DNA of 64,000 bases from assembly GCA_963823435.1 (NCBI GenBank), contig CAWGLN010000012.1, positions 124,001 to 188,000 on the forward strand. The letters run 5' to 3'. Position numbers and translations under genes: made by a program. How positions within the stretch are numbered: the stretch's first letter is position 1; every line of letters starts with the position of its first letter. The DNA is from CAKZML01 sp963823435 (GTDB lineage: Bacteria > Pseudomonadota > Gammaproteobacteria > Steroidobacterales > BM003). This document shows, piece by piece, positions 45,613 to 56,048 of the stretch. The notes under the pieces were generated by a model. That model was not told the DNA's origin, searched no databases, and saw only the letters and a list, made by a program, of their open reading frames with translations.

Positions 45613-47568
45613 TTATTCAGTCATCAAAGCCCAACCGAGCAACATGGTCAGCCCGATGATCATTGCAAACGCATAGTGATACAGATATCCGCTCTGGAAG
45701 TGGCGAACCACGCCGGCCGTCCAGTTCACAAACCGGGCGCTGCCGTTAACCAGTGCACCGTCAATAACCGTCTCGTCACCTGTGCGCCATAACACCTGGC
45801 CCAGGCTCCGGCTTCCGGCGGCCAGGACTTTTTCATTGAAATCGTCGAAGTGGTATTTGTTGACCAACAGGCGATAAAAAACCGAAAACCTGTCTGCCAG
45901 TTTCGCCGGCAGGTCCGGCCGCTTGAGATACAGGAACCAGGCCATAATCGCACCGGCCAGCGCCAACCAGAAGGCAGGACCTACCAGGCCGTGCTGTACA
46001 AAGCCAGCTGGCCCATGAAAGTGTGCGCCAAATTCAGCCAGTACATCATGACCTGGCAAAACCTTGACAGCATCGCCCAGGAAGCCGCCAAACAGGAATG
46101 AGTCCTCGGTCAGCCAGCCAATAACAACCGAGGGTATAGCTAGCAGGATCAACGGCACGGTGACAACCAGCGGAGACTCGTGCAAATGCTCACGCGTGTG
46201 AGCATCCGTTCTTTCCTTGCCATGGAAGGTCATGAACAACAGTCGGAAGCTGTACAGGGCAGTGACGAACACCCCGCCAAGAACAGCGGCGTAAGCATAG
46301 CCCGCCCCCGGCAGCGTCGATGCGTGCACAGCTTCAATAATCGCGTCCTTGGAAAAGAACCCGGAAAAACCCGGGGTGCCAACCAGGGCCAGGGTCCCTA
46401 TCAGGCTGGTCCAGTAGGTCACTGGCAAATACTTGCGCAAGCCACCCATTTTGCGCATGTCCTGCTCGTGATGCATGGCGATAATTACCGAACCGGCAGC
46501 GAGGAACAGCAGGGCCTTGAAAAAGGCGTGTGTCATCAAGTGGAAGATGGCTCCCGCGTAGGCTGATGCGCCCAGGGCGACAGTCATATAGCCCAGCTGG
46601 GACAGGGTCGAATAGGCAACCACACGCTTGATATCGTTCTGCACGAGACCGAGCAAACCCATAAAGAAAGCGGTGGTTGCACCGATCACCAGCATGAATG
46701 ACAAGGCGGTCTCGCTGGCCTCGAACATTGGCGACATACGCGCCACCATAAAGATACCGGCGGTAACCATGGTAGCAGCATGTATCAGGGCGGATATCGG
46801 TGTAGGGCCTTCCATGGAATCGGGCAGCCACACGTGCAACGGGACCTGGGCCGATTTGCCCATCGCACCAATAAATAACAGGATGCAAATTACACTCATC
46901 ACACTCCAGACCGAACCCTGGAAAATTTCCATGGTCTGCCCGGACAGCCTTGGCACATGGCTGAACACTTCCTGGTAGTCCAGGGAACCGGTGTACATGA
47001 CTATCGCGGCAATCCCGAGCAAGAAACCGAAGTCCCCTACCCTGTTCACCAGGAAGGCTTTCATATTCGCCACTATCGCAGTGGGTCGCTTGAACCAGAA
47101 GCCAATCAGAAGATAGGAGACAACGCCCACCGCTTCCCAGCCAAAAAACAGCTGCAGGAAATTATTCGCCATTACCAGCATGAGCATGGCGAAGGTAAAC
47201 AGCGAGATGTAGCTGAAGAAACGCTGATAGCCCGGGTCCTCACGCATGTAACCAATGGTGTAGATATGCACCATCCAGGACACGAAGGTCACGGTAGCCA
47301 TCATGGTGGCGGTCAACTTGTCCACCAGGAAACCAATTTGCATATCCACGCCACCGACGGTTGCCCAGCGGTAGACATTTTCATTCCACGGTTCAACCGT
47401 GCCCAGGGTCAGGCCAACCAGGGTATACAGCGAAAGACCAAACGACAGGCCCACCGCCAGGATCGTAGTCCAGTGCGCCGCCGCCCGTCCGATGTGCTTG
47501 CCAAACAGGCCTGCAATAATCGCAGCCAGCAGCGGCGCAAGGACGATAGTTAGGTATACCTGCTGCAT
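45613..47568 (-). CDS. nuoL: NADH-quinone oxidoreductase subunit L
   Basis: Distal proton-pumping subunit with the long lateral helix of complex I. 651 residues. Visible landmarks are FFGWEAVGVVSYLLIGFWF (conserved Glu), KSAQVPLHVWLPDSMEGPTPISALIHAATMV-type core (given here in part as AQVPLHVWLPDSMEGPTP) and RVVAYSTLSQLGYMTVALG, then the extended C-terminal region with ALVNGSARFVNWTAGVVRHF. Starts 3 bases after nuoK. The following gap before nuoM is abnormally long. Confidence 0.96.
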   Translation of the reverse strand: MQQVYLTIVLAPLLAAIIAGLFGKHIGRAAAHWTTILAVGLSFGLSLYTLVGLTLGTVEPWNENVYRWATVGGVDMQIGFLVDKLTATMMATVTFVSWMVHIYTIGYMREDPGYQRFFSYISLFTFAMLMLVMANNFLQLFFGWEAVGVVSYLLIGFWFKRPTAIVANMKAFLVNRVGDFGFLLGIAAIVMYTGSLDYQEVFSHVPRLSGQTMEIFQGSVWSVMSVICILLFIGAMGKSAQVPLHVWLPDSMEGPTPISALIHAATMVTAGIFMVARMSPMFEASETALSFMLVIGATTAFFMGLLGLVQNDIKRVVAYSTLSQLGYMTVALGASAYAGAIFHLMTHAFFKALLFLAAGSVIIAMHHEQDMRKMGGLRKYLPVTYWTSLIGTLALVGTPGFSGFFSKDAIIEAVHASTLPGAGYAYAAVLGGVFVTALYSFRLLFMTFHGKERTDAHTREHLHESPLVVTVPLILLAIPSVVIGWLTEDSFLFGGFLGDAVKVLPGHDVLAEFGAHFHGPAGFVQHGLVGPAFWLALAGAIMAWFLYLKRPDLPAKLADRFSVFYRLLVNKYHFDDFNEKVLAAGSRSLGQVLWRTGDETVIDGALVNGSARFVNWTAGVVRHFQSGYLYHYAFAMIIGLTMLLGWALMTE

Positions 47569-47571
47569 CTG

Positions 47572-47877
47572 TCAGCCCTTCATCGAATTCAGTTCTTCAA
47601 CGTTGATAGTGCGTTTGCTTCGGAACAGCACAACGAGGATCGCCAGGCCGATGGCCGCCTCCGCGGCCGCCACGGTGAGAATAAAGAACACAAAAATCTG
47701 TCCGTCCAGGTTGTTCAAATACCGGGAGAACGCGACAAAATTGAAATTCACCGCCAACAACATCAACTCAATACACATCAGCAACAATATGACATTGCGC
47801 CGATTGATGAAGATGCCGACAACGGCCAACAAGAAAAGGATGGCAGACAGGGTCAGGTAATGTGACAAGCCGATCAT
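47572..47877 (-). CDS. nuoK: NADH-quinone oxidoreductase subunit K
   Basis: Three-helix membrane subunit of complex I with the two conserved glutamates of the proton path. 101 residues: LTLSAILFLLAVVGIFINRR, then CIELMLLAVNFNFVAFSR and VAAAEAAIGLAILVVLFR. Its ATG overlaps the nuoJ stop by 4 bases, indicating coupling. Confidence 0.96.
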   Translation of the reverse strand: MIGLSHYLTLSAILFLLAVVGIFINRRNVILLLMCIELMLLAVNFNFVAFSRYLNNLDGQIFVFFILTVAAAEAAIGLAILVVLFRSKRTINVEELNSMKG

Positions 47878-48476
47878 TGCCGCTCCTCCGCATCCATCTT
47901 GACCAGCTTGACGCGGTCTTGCCGGCGCACCGACACCTGGCTGGCAATATTCTGCGCTTTCAGTCCGGGCCGACGGCGCATGGTCAGGGCAATTGCGGCA
48001 ACAATTGCCACCAGCAAAATCACCGCCGCAAGCTCAAAGGCGTAAAAATAATCGGTATAGAGCAGCAGACCCAATTCGCGCGTGTTGTTGTAGTCGGCGG
48101 CCAACGGCACAAGCTCATCGGTGCCTATCATGCCCATGTCACGCACCCAGATAACCTGGGCCAATTCCACCGCCATGATGATCACCACCACCAGGCCCAG
48201 CGGAGCGTATCGCGTGAATCCGGATTTCGCCTGCTCCACATTGATATCCAGCATCATGACCACAAACAGGAACAGCACCATGACTGCACCCACATAGACC
48301 AGCACCAGGACAATCGCCAGGAACTCGGCTCCCAACAGTACCCAGAGCACGGAGGAGTTGAAAAATGCCAGCACCAGGAACATTACCGAATGCACCGGGT
48401 TGCGCGCAGTAATGACACCGATCGCGGCGCCCACCAGCACGGCAGCAAACAGATAAAACAGTATTTGTATCAACAC
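47874..48476 (-). CDS. nuoJ: NADH-quinone oxidoreductase subunit J
   Basis: Membrane subunit of complex I, 200 residues with five hydrophobic helices. NPVHSVMFLVLAFFNSSVLWVLLGAEFL-type helix pair (in part VHSVMFLVLAFFNSSVLW) and VLVYVGAVMVLFLFVVMML, the pi-bulge helix, are characteristic. It lies 26 bases after nuoI and overlaps nuoK by 4 bases. Confidence 0.95.
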   Translation of the reverse strand: MLIQILFYLFAAVLVGAAIGVITARNPVHSVMFLVLAFFNSSVLWVLLGAEFLAIVLVLVYVGAVMVLFLFVVMMLDINVEQAKSGFTRYAPLGLVVVIIMAVELAQVIWVRDMGMIGTDELVPLAADYNNTRELGLLLYTDYFYAFELAAVILLVAIVAAIALTMRRRPGLKAQNIASQVSVRRQDRVKLVKMDAEERQ

Positions 48477-48502
48477 GGCGTTTCCGTCATCTCCAGTTGG
48501 TA

Positions 48503-48991
48503 TCAGCGATACCGGGCATCGGCAGCCTTGTCGGCGGCGATCATGGCTTCGTATTTGTCACCCACCGCCAACAACTTGTCCTTGGTCATGATGTTCTCAC
48601 CCCGCTTCTCCATGTGGTACTCGTGAATGCGGGTTTCGACAATCGCATCCACCGGGCAGGCCTCTTCACAAAATCCGCAGTAGATGCACTTGAACAGGTC
48701 GATATCGTAGCGAGTGGTCCTGCGGGTGCCGTCGTCGGCCACCTCTGATTCAATGGTGATTGCCAGGGCGGGACATACTGCTTCGCACAGTTTGCAGGCG
48801 ATGCAGCGTTCTTCACCATTGGCATATCGACGTTGGGCATGCAGACCACGAAAGCGCGGTGATTGTGGTGTCTTCTCTTCCGGATACTGGATGGTTATCT
48901 TGGGTGCGAACAGGTTACGAAAAGTCAGGCGCAGACCTTTAAGCAGTTCCACCAGGAAGAAAGTCTTGAATATGTTGCGTACGGCTAGCAT
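48503..48991 (-). CDS. nuoI: NADH-quinone oxidoreductase subunit I
   Basis: Peripheral-arm subunit carrying clusters N6a and N6b. The 162-residue protein has two ferredoxin-type motifs, CIACKLCEAVCPALAI and CIYCGFCEEACPVDAI, giving all eight cysteines. ATG 48991 (MLAVRNIFKTFFLVELLKGL) was preferred to 49033, since the latter overlaps nuoH and adds non-family residues; it leaves a 10 base gap to nuoH. Confidence 0.95.
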   Translation of the reverse strand: MLAVRNIFKTFFLVELLKGLRLTFRNLFAPKITIQYPEEKTPQSPRFRGLHAQRRYANGEERCIACKLCEAVCPALAITIESEVADDGTRRTTRYDIDLFKCIYCGFCEEACPVDAIVETRIHEYHMEKRGENIMTKDKLLAVGDKYEAMIAADKAADARYR

Positions 48992-49001
48992 CTGGGCAAC
49001 C

Positions 49002-50048
49002 TCAAGCGAACCAGGGCGGAAGCTTGAAGGCAATCATAGCCCCAAGCACAAAAATCCAGACGATCGTGATCGGAATGAACACCTTCCACCCCAAACGCAT
49101 GATCTGGTCATACCTGTACCTGGGAAACGTTGCCCGGAACCACAGGAAACAAAACAGGAAGAATGCGGTCTTGAGTGCAAACCAGAAAAAGCCCGGTGCA
49201 CCCAGCAGGGTGTCAGCGCCAAACCAGCCCTGGAACGGAGACAGCCAACCTCCCAGGAAAAATACAGCAGTGAGCGCCGAAATCAGGATCATGTTCGCGT
49301 ATTCGGCGAGGAAAAACACCGCGAAGGAAACACCCGAATACTCGACATGAAAGCCGGCCACGATCTCGGACTCGCCCTCGGCCACGTCGAAGGGCGCCCT
49401 GTTGGTCTCCGCCAGACCGGATATGAAATACACGATGAACAACGGGAACAATGGCAGCCAGAACCAGTTCAGCAGTCCTGCGCCGCCCGCCTGGGCCTGT
49501 ACAATCTCGCCCAGGTTCAGACTGCCCGCGGCCATCACCACGGCGACCAGTGCAAACCCCATGGCGATTTCGTAGGCCACAATTTGCGCTGCTGAACGCA
49601 TGGCGCCGAGAAAAGCGTACTTGGAGTTACTGGCCCAGCCCGCGAGTATCACGCCGTAGACCCCCAGTGAGGTCAGGGCCAGCACATACAGCAGCCCCGC
49701 GTTGATATTGGCCAGGATGAAACCCGGGAACAAGGGCATCACCGCCCAGGCCGCCAGTGCCGGCATGATCGACAACACCGGAGCGATAATGAACAGGAAG
49801 CGGTCGGCATTGGCCGGCACCACCACCTCTTTGAGCAACAACTTCAGGACATCGGCGAAGGGTTGCAGCAGACCCTTGGGACCAACCCGGTTGGGACCGA
49901 TACGGTTCTGGATGTAACCGATGATCTTGCGTTCTGCCAGGGTGAGATAGGCTACACACAAGATCAGGACCACAGTCACCGCCAGGATCTGCGCCAGGGT
50001 GATGGCGACCGTTTGCAACTGAGCCGGTAAAGAATCCCAAGCAGACAT
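49002..50048 (-). CDS. nuoH: NADH-quinone oxidoreductase subunit H
   Basis: Membrane subunit forming much of the quinone chamber, with eight helices. Landmarks are AERKIIGYIQNRIGPNRVGP near residue 40, GLLQPFADVLKLLLKE, GWASNSKYAFLGAMRSAAQ and AETNRAPFDVAEGESEIVAG. 348 residues from ATG 50048; ATG 50054 is two codons upstream. Starts about 20 bases after nuoG. Confidence 0.96.
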   Translation of the reverse strand: MSAWDSLPAQLQTVAITLAQILAVTVVLILCVAYLTLAERKIIGYIQNRIGPNRVGPKGLLQPFADVLKLLLKEVVVPANADRFLFIIAPVLSIMPALAAWAVMPLFPGFILANINAGLLYVLALTSLGVYGVILAGWASNSKYAFLGAMRSAAQIVAYEIAMGFALVAVVMAAGSLNLGEIVQAQAGGAGLLNWFWLPLFPLFIVYFISGLAETNRAPFDVAEGESEIVAGFHVEYSGVSFAVFFLAEYANMILISALTAVFFLGGWLSPFQGWFGADTLLGAPGFFWFALKTAFFLFCFLWFRATFPRYRYDQIMRLGWKVFIPITIVWIFVLGAMIAFKLPPWFA

Positions 50049-50068
50049 ATCCAATTCCCGTCGACCTC

Positions 50069-52265
50069 CTAGCTGGCAGCCGCGCTGTCGAGCGCCGCTG
50101 TTTGCTCCGCCCGGCCTGCACCGGTTTGCTGGAGCGGAAGTGAACGTCTGAGCATGCCATCCACCGCGTACATGGCTACCTCGATCGTATGATCGGTTGC
50201 CGTGGTAACCGGAGAATACCCGCCATCATAGGCACTGGAGGCCTTGCCCGCCCCCACCCGCGCGAACAAGGCGTCGCGGATTTGTTCAGACGAGTCGTAG
50301 TCGAAGTCTTGCAGACCGAGCAGGTTACCCAGCACCCGTAATACCTTCCAGGCCGGGCGGCTTTCACCAAGCGGCCGCGCAGCGCCGGCAAAAGACTGCC
50401 AGCGACCTTCCACATTCACAAACGTACCGGAGGTTTCAGCCACCGTTCCTACCGGTAGCAGCACATCTGCGCATTCCAGCAAGTCGGCACTGACATACGA
50501 GGCAAGGGCCACCACGCCGTCAGCCGCCTTTATCGCCTCCACAGCGCCGGCCACGGACATATCTGCCGCGGGCTCAAGATTGGCGAGCAGGTAGGCGGAA
50601 CGAGGCTGCTCGATCATCTGCATGGCGTTCAAACCCGGTTTGCCACGCACGATGCCGCCTTCGGTGCGGTGAGGCAGTGCTCCTGCAAGACTCGCACCGG
50701 CTGAATTTGCGCCCTCGGAGAGGACTCCGAGACTGGCCCCGGTCATCTGTGCCAATACACCGGCCAGCGCACGCAGGTCAGACCAGGCCGCATCCCGGTT
50801 TGCCTGCAAACCCAGGACAATGGCGGTTTCCCCGCTCTTGGCCAGACTGGCAACCAGCTCGCGTTGCGGGTCACCGAAACGTGCGCCAGTAATAGCTGCA
50901 CGCACCTGATCAGGCAACGCTTTGCCGGTAACCTCAGCCGCAGCGGCCACCAGGCCTGCAAGTTGTTCGGTCATGGAACCGCCCTTGCGGTCCATATAGG
51001 CACTAACCGGGAACAGGTATTCGTGTGGCTGCGGACACAGGAAACTCACGCTGGCACCAGCCAATGCAGCCTTGCGCAGGCGGTGCGCGAGTATCGGGGC
51101 TTCGTGACGCAGTGTGCTGCCCACCACCAGGATCGCTTTCAACGTCTCGACCTGGGCGATTCGCCTGCCGAGACTCGGGAACTGTGGATCGGCAGCCTGG
51201 TCGCGGAAATCCAGCATCCTCAGACGGTGATCAATGTTGGAGGTACCAAGACCGTCGGCCAGCGCGGCCAGCAGACTTGCCTCCTCCAGGGTCGAGGATG
51301 GCGAAGCGAGGATACCCAGGCTGTCGGCCCCCTTGTCCTTGATGATCCCCTGCAACAACGTGCTTGCGCGTTCCAGCGCCTCAGCTCCATTCGCAATCAC
51401 GCCATTCGCCTTCGGTCTTGATACGTGGTCGCAGCAGGCGATCTTCATGCTCTATCGCATGACAACTGAAACGGTCACGGTCGGAAAGCCAGGTCTCGTT
51501 CAAATCTTCATTGTCACGCGGCACAACCCTTTTCACCCGCCCGTTCTGCACGTGAAAATACAGGTTACTGCCAATACAATCGTGGGCGGCGATGCTGGGG
51601 TGCTGGGTCATTTCCCAGGCGCGGGCGCTGAATCGATATGGCTTGTTGTTCAGGGCGCCAACCGGGCAAAGGTCAATAATGTTGCCCGATAACTCATGCT
51701 CGACGCTACGCTCGATATAGGTACTGATTTGCATCCTGTCACCGCGTCCCACGGTACCCAGTTGCGGCATACCCTGGATCTCCTCGCCGAAACGCACACA
51801 ACGCGTGCAATGGATGCAGCGAGTCATGTCGGTAGAGACCAGGGGTCCCAGGTTCTTGTCCTTTACGACTCTCTTGCGTTCGCTATAACGAGAAACGTCA
51901 CTGCCGTAGCCCATTGACAGGTCCTGCAATTCGCACTCGCCGCCCTGGTCGCAAATCGGGCAATCCAGCGGGTGATTGAGCAACAGGAATTCCATGGTAG
52001 CTTTCTGCGCCGAGATGGCCCGTGCAGATTTGGTAAATACTTTCATGCCCTCGGTCACCGGCGTGGCGCAAGCCGGCAAGGGCTTGGGCGCTTTCTCCAC
52101 CTCGACCAGGCACATGCGACAATTGGCGGCGATGCTCAGTTTCTCGTGATAGCAAAAACGCGGCACGTAGACTTCATGGGCATCGGTCACTTCAATCAGC
52201 ATCTGACCCCTGCGGGCCTGCACCGCAACGCCATTGACTTCTATGTTGACCAGATCGTCACTCAT
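50069..52265 (-). CDS. nuoG: NADH-quinone oxidoreductase subunit G, one frameshift
   Basis: Iron-sulfur electron-transfer subunit of the peripheral arm. N-terminal part: 2Fe-2S region RFCYHEKLSIAANCRMCLVE, the HPLDCPICDQGGECELQD motif for the His/Cys-ligated cluster, CIHCTRCVRF and the N-terminal part of the molybdopterin-oxidoreductase-like domain (CIGSNL). Near 51390 the frame changes (EWRDCEW then AEALERASTLLQG), corrected by removing one A. The C-terminal half is a degenerate molybdopterin domain without evident cofactor site. About 731 residues in all. Confidence 0.93.
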
Positions 52266-52268
52266 GCT

Positions 52269-53591
52269 CTAATCCTGTGCTGGGTCTGGCTCGGCTCGCG
52301 CGAGGTCGGCGGAGTGCTCCGCCACCATGCTGCGACCGTGTTCAATGTAATAGGCAAATTCGTGCCGATAGTGCTTCAGGAAACTCTGGATCGGCCAGGC
52401 CGCCGCATCACCCAGCGCACATATGGTGTGACCCTCGATCTTGCCGGCAACGTCGACCAGCAAATCCATGTCTTCGGGTCGGCCATTGCCGGCCACGATA
52501 CGAGTGAGCACCCTGTGCATCCAGCCCGTACCTTCCCGGCAGGGGGTGCATTGCCCGCATGATTCAGCGTGATAAAAACGGGAAATACGCTCCAGCACCC
52601 TGACCATACAAGTGGTCTCGTCCATCACGATGACGGCGGCCGACCCAAGCGCCGACCCGACTGCCTGTAACGATCCATGATCCATGTTGGCGCTCATGAT
52701 CAACTCGGCAGGCAATACCTTCACCGATGAACCACCCGGGATAACGGCCTTGAGCTTGCGCCCGCCCCGTACGCCACCGCAAATCTCCAGCAAGTCCTTA
52801 AACGGAATACCCAGGCCTACCTCGTAGTTGCCTGGCTTGCTCACGTGCCCGGATACCGAGAACACTACCGGACCCCCGGAACCCTCTACGCCCAGGTCTG
52901 CAAACCACTTGGCGCCATTACGCACGATACTCGGTACTGAGGCGAAGCTCTGGGTGTTGTTGATCGTCGTGGGCTTGCCATACAGGCCAACGTTGGCCGG
53001 GAACGGCGGCTTGAACCTGGGCTTGCCCTGCTTGCCTTCCAGGGACTCCAGCAGCGCGGTTTCCTCGCCACATATATAGGCGCCGGCGCCGGCAAACATA
53101 TGCAAATCAATATCCACACCGGAACCCAGCACATTCTTGCCCAGCAGGCCGGCTGCGTAGGCCTCCTTCAAGGCGCCTTCAAAACGCGGTATGGGTTCGG
53201 CCAGAAACTCGCCACGGATGTAGTTATAACCCACGGTGGCGCCCATACAGTAGCCACCAATCGCCATGCCCTCGATCACCGCGTGCGGGTTAAAACGCAG
53301 GATGTCACGGTCATGACAGGTACCAGGTTCGCTCTCATCCGAGTTACACACCACGTACTTTTGTATCGGGGCATTCCGCGGCATGAAACTCCACTTCAAA
53401 CCGGTAGGAAAACCCGCGCCACCGCGGCCGCGCAAACCCGACGCCTTGATTTCTTCCAGCACTTGTTCCGGTGGAATTTTCTCGTTGAGAATCTTTTTCC
53501 AGGACTCGTAACCACCAACCTTGTAGTAGTTCACAATGGTCCACGGTTGCTCGAACTGGAGGGTGGCAAAACATACCTGGTTAAACTGCAT
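52269..53591 (-). CDS. nuoF: NADH-quinone oxidoreductase subunit F
   Basis: NADH-binding flavoprotein of complex I. 440 residues. The FMN/NADH site shows GLRGRGGAGFPTGLKWSFM and GAGAYICGEETALLESLEG; cluster N3 is bound by ESCGQCTPCREGTGWM with a later Cys in GHTICALGDAA. 3 bases before nuoG and 5 after nuoE. Confidence 0.97.
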   Translation of the reverse strand: MQFNQVCFATLQFEQPWTIVNYYKVGGYESWKKILNEKIPPEQVLEEIKASGLRGRGGAGFPTGLKWSFMPRNAPIQKYVVCNSDESEPGTCHDRDILRFNPHAVIEGMAIGGYCMGATVGYNYIRGEFLAEPIPRFEGALKEAYAAGLLGKNVLGSGVDIDLHMFAGAGAYICGEETALLESLEGKQGKPRFKPPFPANVGLYGKPTTINNTQSFASVPSIVRNGAKWFADLGVEGSGGPVVFSVSGHVSKPGNYEVGLGIPFKDLLEICGGVRGGRKLKAVIPGGSSVKVLPAELIMSANMDHGSLQAVGSALGSAAVIVMDETTCMVRVLERISRFYHAESCGQCTPCREGTGWMHRVLTRIVAGNGRPEDMDLLVDVAGKIEGHTICALGDAAAWPIQSFLKHYRHEFAYYIEHGRSMVAEHSADLARAEPDPAQD

Positions 53592-53596
53592 GATAG

Positions 53597-54100
53597 CTAC
53601 TCCAGGCCGTCCAGAATCTCATCCACCATTTCCGGTGTGAGATTCTCGAAATACTTGTGATCGACCATCATCATGGGAGCGTTGTTGCAGGCAGCCAGGC
53701 ATTCTTCCTCGCATTTCAGGAAAACCGTCCCGTCAGGGGTGGATTCACCGGTCTTGATTCCCAGCCGCTTCTCCACCTGCTCGACGATTTTGTCCGCCCC
53801 GTTCAACATGCAAGAAATGTTGGTGCACACCGAGATGTGAATCCTGCCAACGGGGTCGGTTTCGAACATGGAATAGAAACTGGCGACCTCATACACTTGT
53901 ACCGGCGGAAGGTCCAGGTAGGCGGCTATCGCATCCATCAACTCGACGGTCAGGTAACCCTGGTTCTGGTGTTGGGCTGCACGCAATGCGGCGATCACTG
54001 CCGAACGCTGACGCCCCACCGGGAATTTGGCGACCCAGTGATCTATTTCGTGACGGGTATGCTCTGAGAGCAGGCCTGTATTGTCTTCTGCTGCAGTCAT
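53597..54100 (-). CDS. nuoE: NADH-quinone oxidoreductase subunit E
   Basis: Thioredoxin-like 2Fe-2S subunit (cluster N1a), 167 residues. The four cysteine ligands appear in SVCTNISCMLNGAD and CEEECLAACNNAPMMMVD. Its ATG overlaps the last base of nuoD, indicating tight coupling. Confidence 0.96.
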   Translation of the reverse strand: MTAAEDNTGLLSEHTRHEIDHWVAKFPVGRQRSAVIAALRAAQHQNQGYLTVELMDAIAAYLDLPPVQVYEVASFYSMFETDPVGRIHISVCTNISCMLNGADKIVEQVEKRLGIKTGESTPDGTVFLKCEEECLAACNNAPMMMVDHKYFENLTPEMVDEILDGLE

Positions 54101-55353
54101 TAGCGGTCAATCTCACCAAATACGATGTCCTGGGTGCCGATCACGGCGACCACATCCGCCAGCATATGGCCTTTCACCATTTCCTCAAGGGCAGCCAGGT
54201 GGGCAAACCCGGGCGCACGCACCTTGAGCCGGTAAGGCTTGTTGGCCCCATCCGAGACCAGGTACACGCCAAACTCTCCCTTGGGGTGTTCCACAGCGGC
54301 ATAGGCCTCACCCTCGGGTACGCAATAGCCCTCAGTGAAGGCCTTGAAATGATGGATCAGCGATTCCATGTCGCCCTTCATCTGCTCGCGCGGTGGGGGG
54401 GTGACCTTGTGGTCAGCGGCGATCACCGGGCCGGGATTGTGGCGCAACCATTCAACACACTGGGTAATGATGCGGTTGGACTGTCTGAGTTCCTCTACCC
54501 TGACCAGGTAGCGGTCGTAACAATCACCATTCAAACCGACCGGAATATCAAAGTCGACGCGATCATAGACCTCGTAGGGCTGCTTCTTGCGCAAATCCCA
54601 GGCCACTCCCGAACCACGCAGCATGGGGCCGGTGAAACCCAGTTGCATGGCCCGCTCTGGCGTGACCACAGCAATATTCACGGTGCGTTGCTTCCAGATA
54701 CGATTGTCGGTCAGCAGGGTCTCGTATTCATCAACACACTTGGGGAAGCGCTCGCAAAAGTCCTGAATAAAATCCAGCATGCTGCCGTCGCGCACCTGGT
54801 TCAGCCGATCAATTTCTTTCTTGCTGCGAAACTTTGAATACTGGTAGCGCGGCATACTGTCCGGCAAATCCCGGTAAACACCACCAGGGCGGTAATAGGT
54901 GGCGTGCATACGGGTGCCAGAGACCGCCTCGTAGCAGTCCATCAGATCCTCGCGTTCACGAAAGCAATACAGAAACATGGTCATGGCGCCGATATCAAGA
55001 CCATGGGCGCCCAACCACATCAGGTGATTCAGTATGCGGGTGATCTCATCGAACATGACACGTATGTATTGCGCCCGCAGCGGCACCTCGACACCAAGCA
55101 ATTTTTCTATGGCCAGCACGTAACCATGTTCGTTGCACATCATGGACACGTAATCCAGGCGATCCATATAACCAATGCTCTGGTTATACGGCTTGCTCTC
55201 GGCCAGCTTTTCGGTGCCCCGGTGCAACAGGCCAATGTGCGGATCTGCCTTCTGGATGGTTTCACCATCCATCTCCAGCACCAGGCGCAACACACCGTGC
55301 GCCGCAGGGTGCTGCGGACCGAAGTTCATAGTGTAGTTATGAATCTCAGCCAT
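54100..55353 (-). CDS. nuoD: NADH-quinone oxidoreductase subunit D
   Basis: 49 kDa subunit lining the quinone site, 417 residues, separate from NuoC here. NFGPQHPAAHGVLRLVLEMDGE and HIGLLHRGTEKLAE are near the start, with the conserved Tyr in KPYNQSIGYMDRLDYVSMM; GATTMTMFLYCFRERE-type helix and DIVFGEIDR at the C terminus are family hallmarks. Overlaps nuoC by 8 bases. Confidence 0.97.
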   Translation of the reverse strand: MAEIHNYTMNFGPQHPAAHGVLRLVLEMDGETIQKADPHIGLLHRGTEKLAESKPYNQSIGYMDRLDYVSMMCNEHGYVLAIEKLLGVEVPLRAQYIRVMFDEITRILNHLMWLGAHGLDIGAMTMFLYCFREREDLMDCYEAVSGTRMHATYYRPGGVYRDLPDSMPRYQYSKFRSKKEIDRLNQVRDGSMLDFIQDFCERFPKCVDEYETLLTDNRIWKQRTVNIAVVTPERAMQLGFTGPMLRGSGVAWDLRKKQPYEVYDRVDFDIPVGLNGDCYDRYLVRVEELRQSNRIITQCVEWLRHNPGPVIAADHKVTPPPREQMKGDMESLIHHFKAFTEGYCVPEGEAYAAVEHPKGEFGVYLVSDGANKPYRLKVRAPGFAHLAALEEMVKGHMLADVVAVIGTQDIVFGEIDR

Positions 55354-56041
55354 TGCGGCCAGGCTCCTTCAGGCTTGTCTCGTAGCGGTGATCGTCGCGA
55401 ATAACGCGTGGAACCAGGGTGCGTGACTCGATACTTACAGGCTGGTAAACAACCCGTCCCTTTTCAGGATCGTAGCGCACCTCGACGTTACCGATCAGCG
55501 GAAAGTCCTTGCGGAAAGGGTGTCCAATAAACCCGTAGTCAGTCAGTATGCGACGCAGGTCCGGATGCCCCTTGAACAGGATGCCGAACAAATCGAATGC
55601 CTCGCGTTCGAACCAGTTAGCCGAACTCCACAGACCCGTCAGGCTGTCCACCATGGGAACCTCTCCATGATCGGCAAAAACCCGCAACCTGATACGCGAG
55701 TTATGAGTGATCGAAAGCAAGTGATAGACCACGGCAAAACGACGCTTTCCGTCGGCGTCGGCTGGGCTTGCACCGGCATCCACCGCGCGACTGAATCCGG
55801 TGCCACTGGAACTGCGGGTGGTCCATTGCACTTTCCCGTAATCCAGATAATCCACGCCGCACACATCTACCAGCATTTCGAACTTCAGCTCGGGCTGGTC
55901 ACGCAGGACCTCGCAGACTTCCAGCAAATCAACGTCGTCAACCTCATAGGTCAACTCGCCGCAGGTAGAGGCGATCGCCAGCAACTTGTCGCCCAGTCTG
56001 GCCTGGATGGCGGCGGCAATTTGTTCTGACTTGGGATTCAT
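55346..56041 (-). CDS. nuoC: NADH-quinone oxidoreductase subunit C
   Basis: 30 kDa subunit of the peripheral arm, 231 residues from ATG 56041. CGVDYLDYGKVQ, then ANWFEREAFDLFGILFKGHPDLRRIL (the diagnostic WxERExxDxFGIxFxGHPxLRRI region, given in part) and GHPFRKDFPLIGNVEVRYD. A start at 56221 lies inside nuoB and was rejected. An insertion rich in Ser/Gly/Ala (about residues 75-100) separates the two halves. The C-terminal tail is charged. Confidence 0.95.
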   Translation of the reverse strand: MNPKSEQIAAAIQARLGDKLLAIASTCGELTYEVDDVDLLEVCEVLRDQPELKFEMLVDVCGVDYLDYGKVQWTTRSSSGTGFSRAVDAGASPADADGKRRFAVVYHLLSITHNSRIRLRVFADHGEVPMVDSLTGLWSSANWFEREAFDLFGILFKGHPDLRRILTDYGFIGHPFRKDFPLIGNVEVRYDPEKGRVVYQPVSIESRTLVPRVIRDDHRYETSLKEPGRNG

Positions 56042-56048
56042 GTTCGGT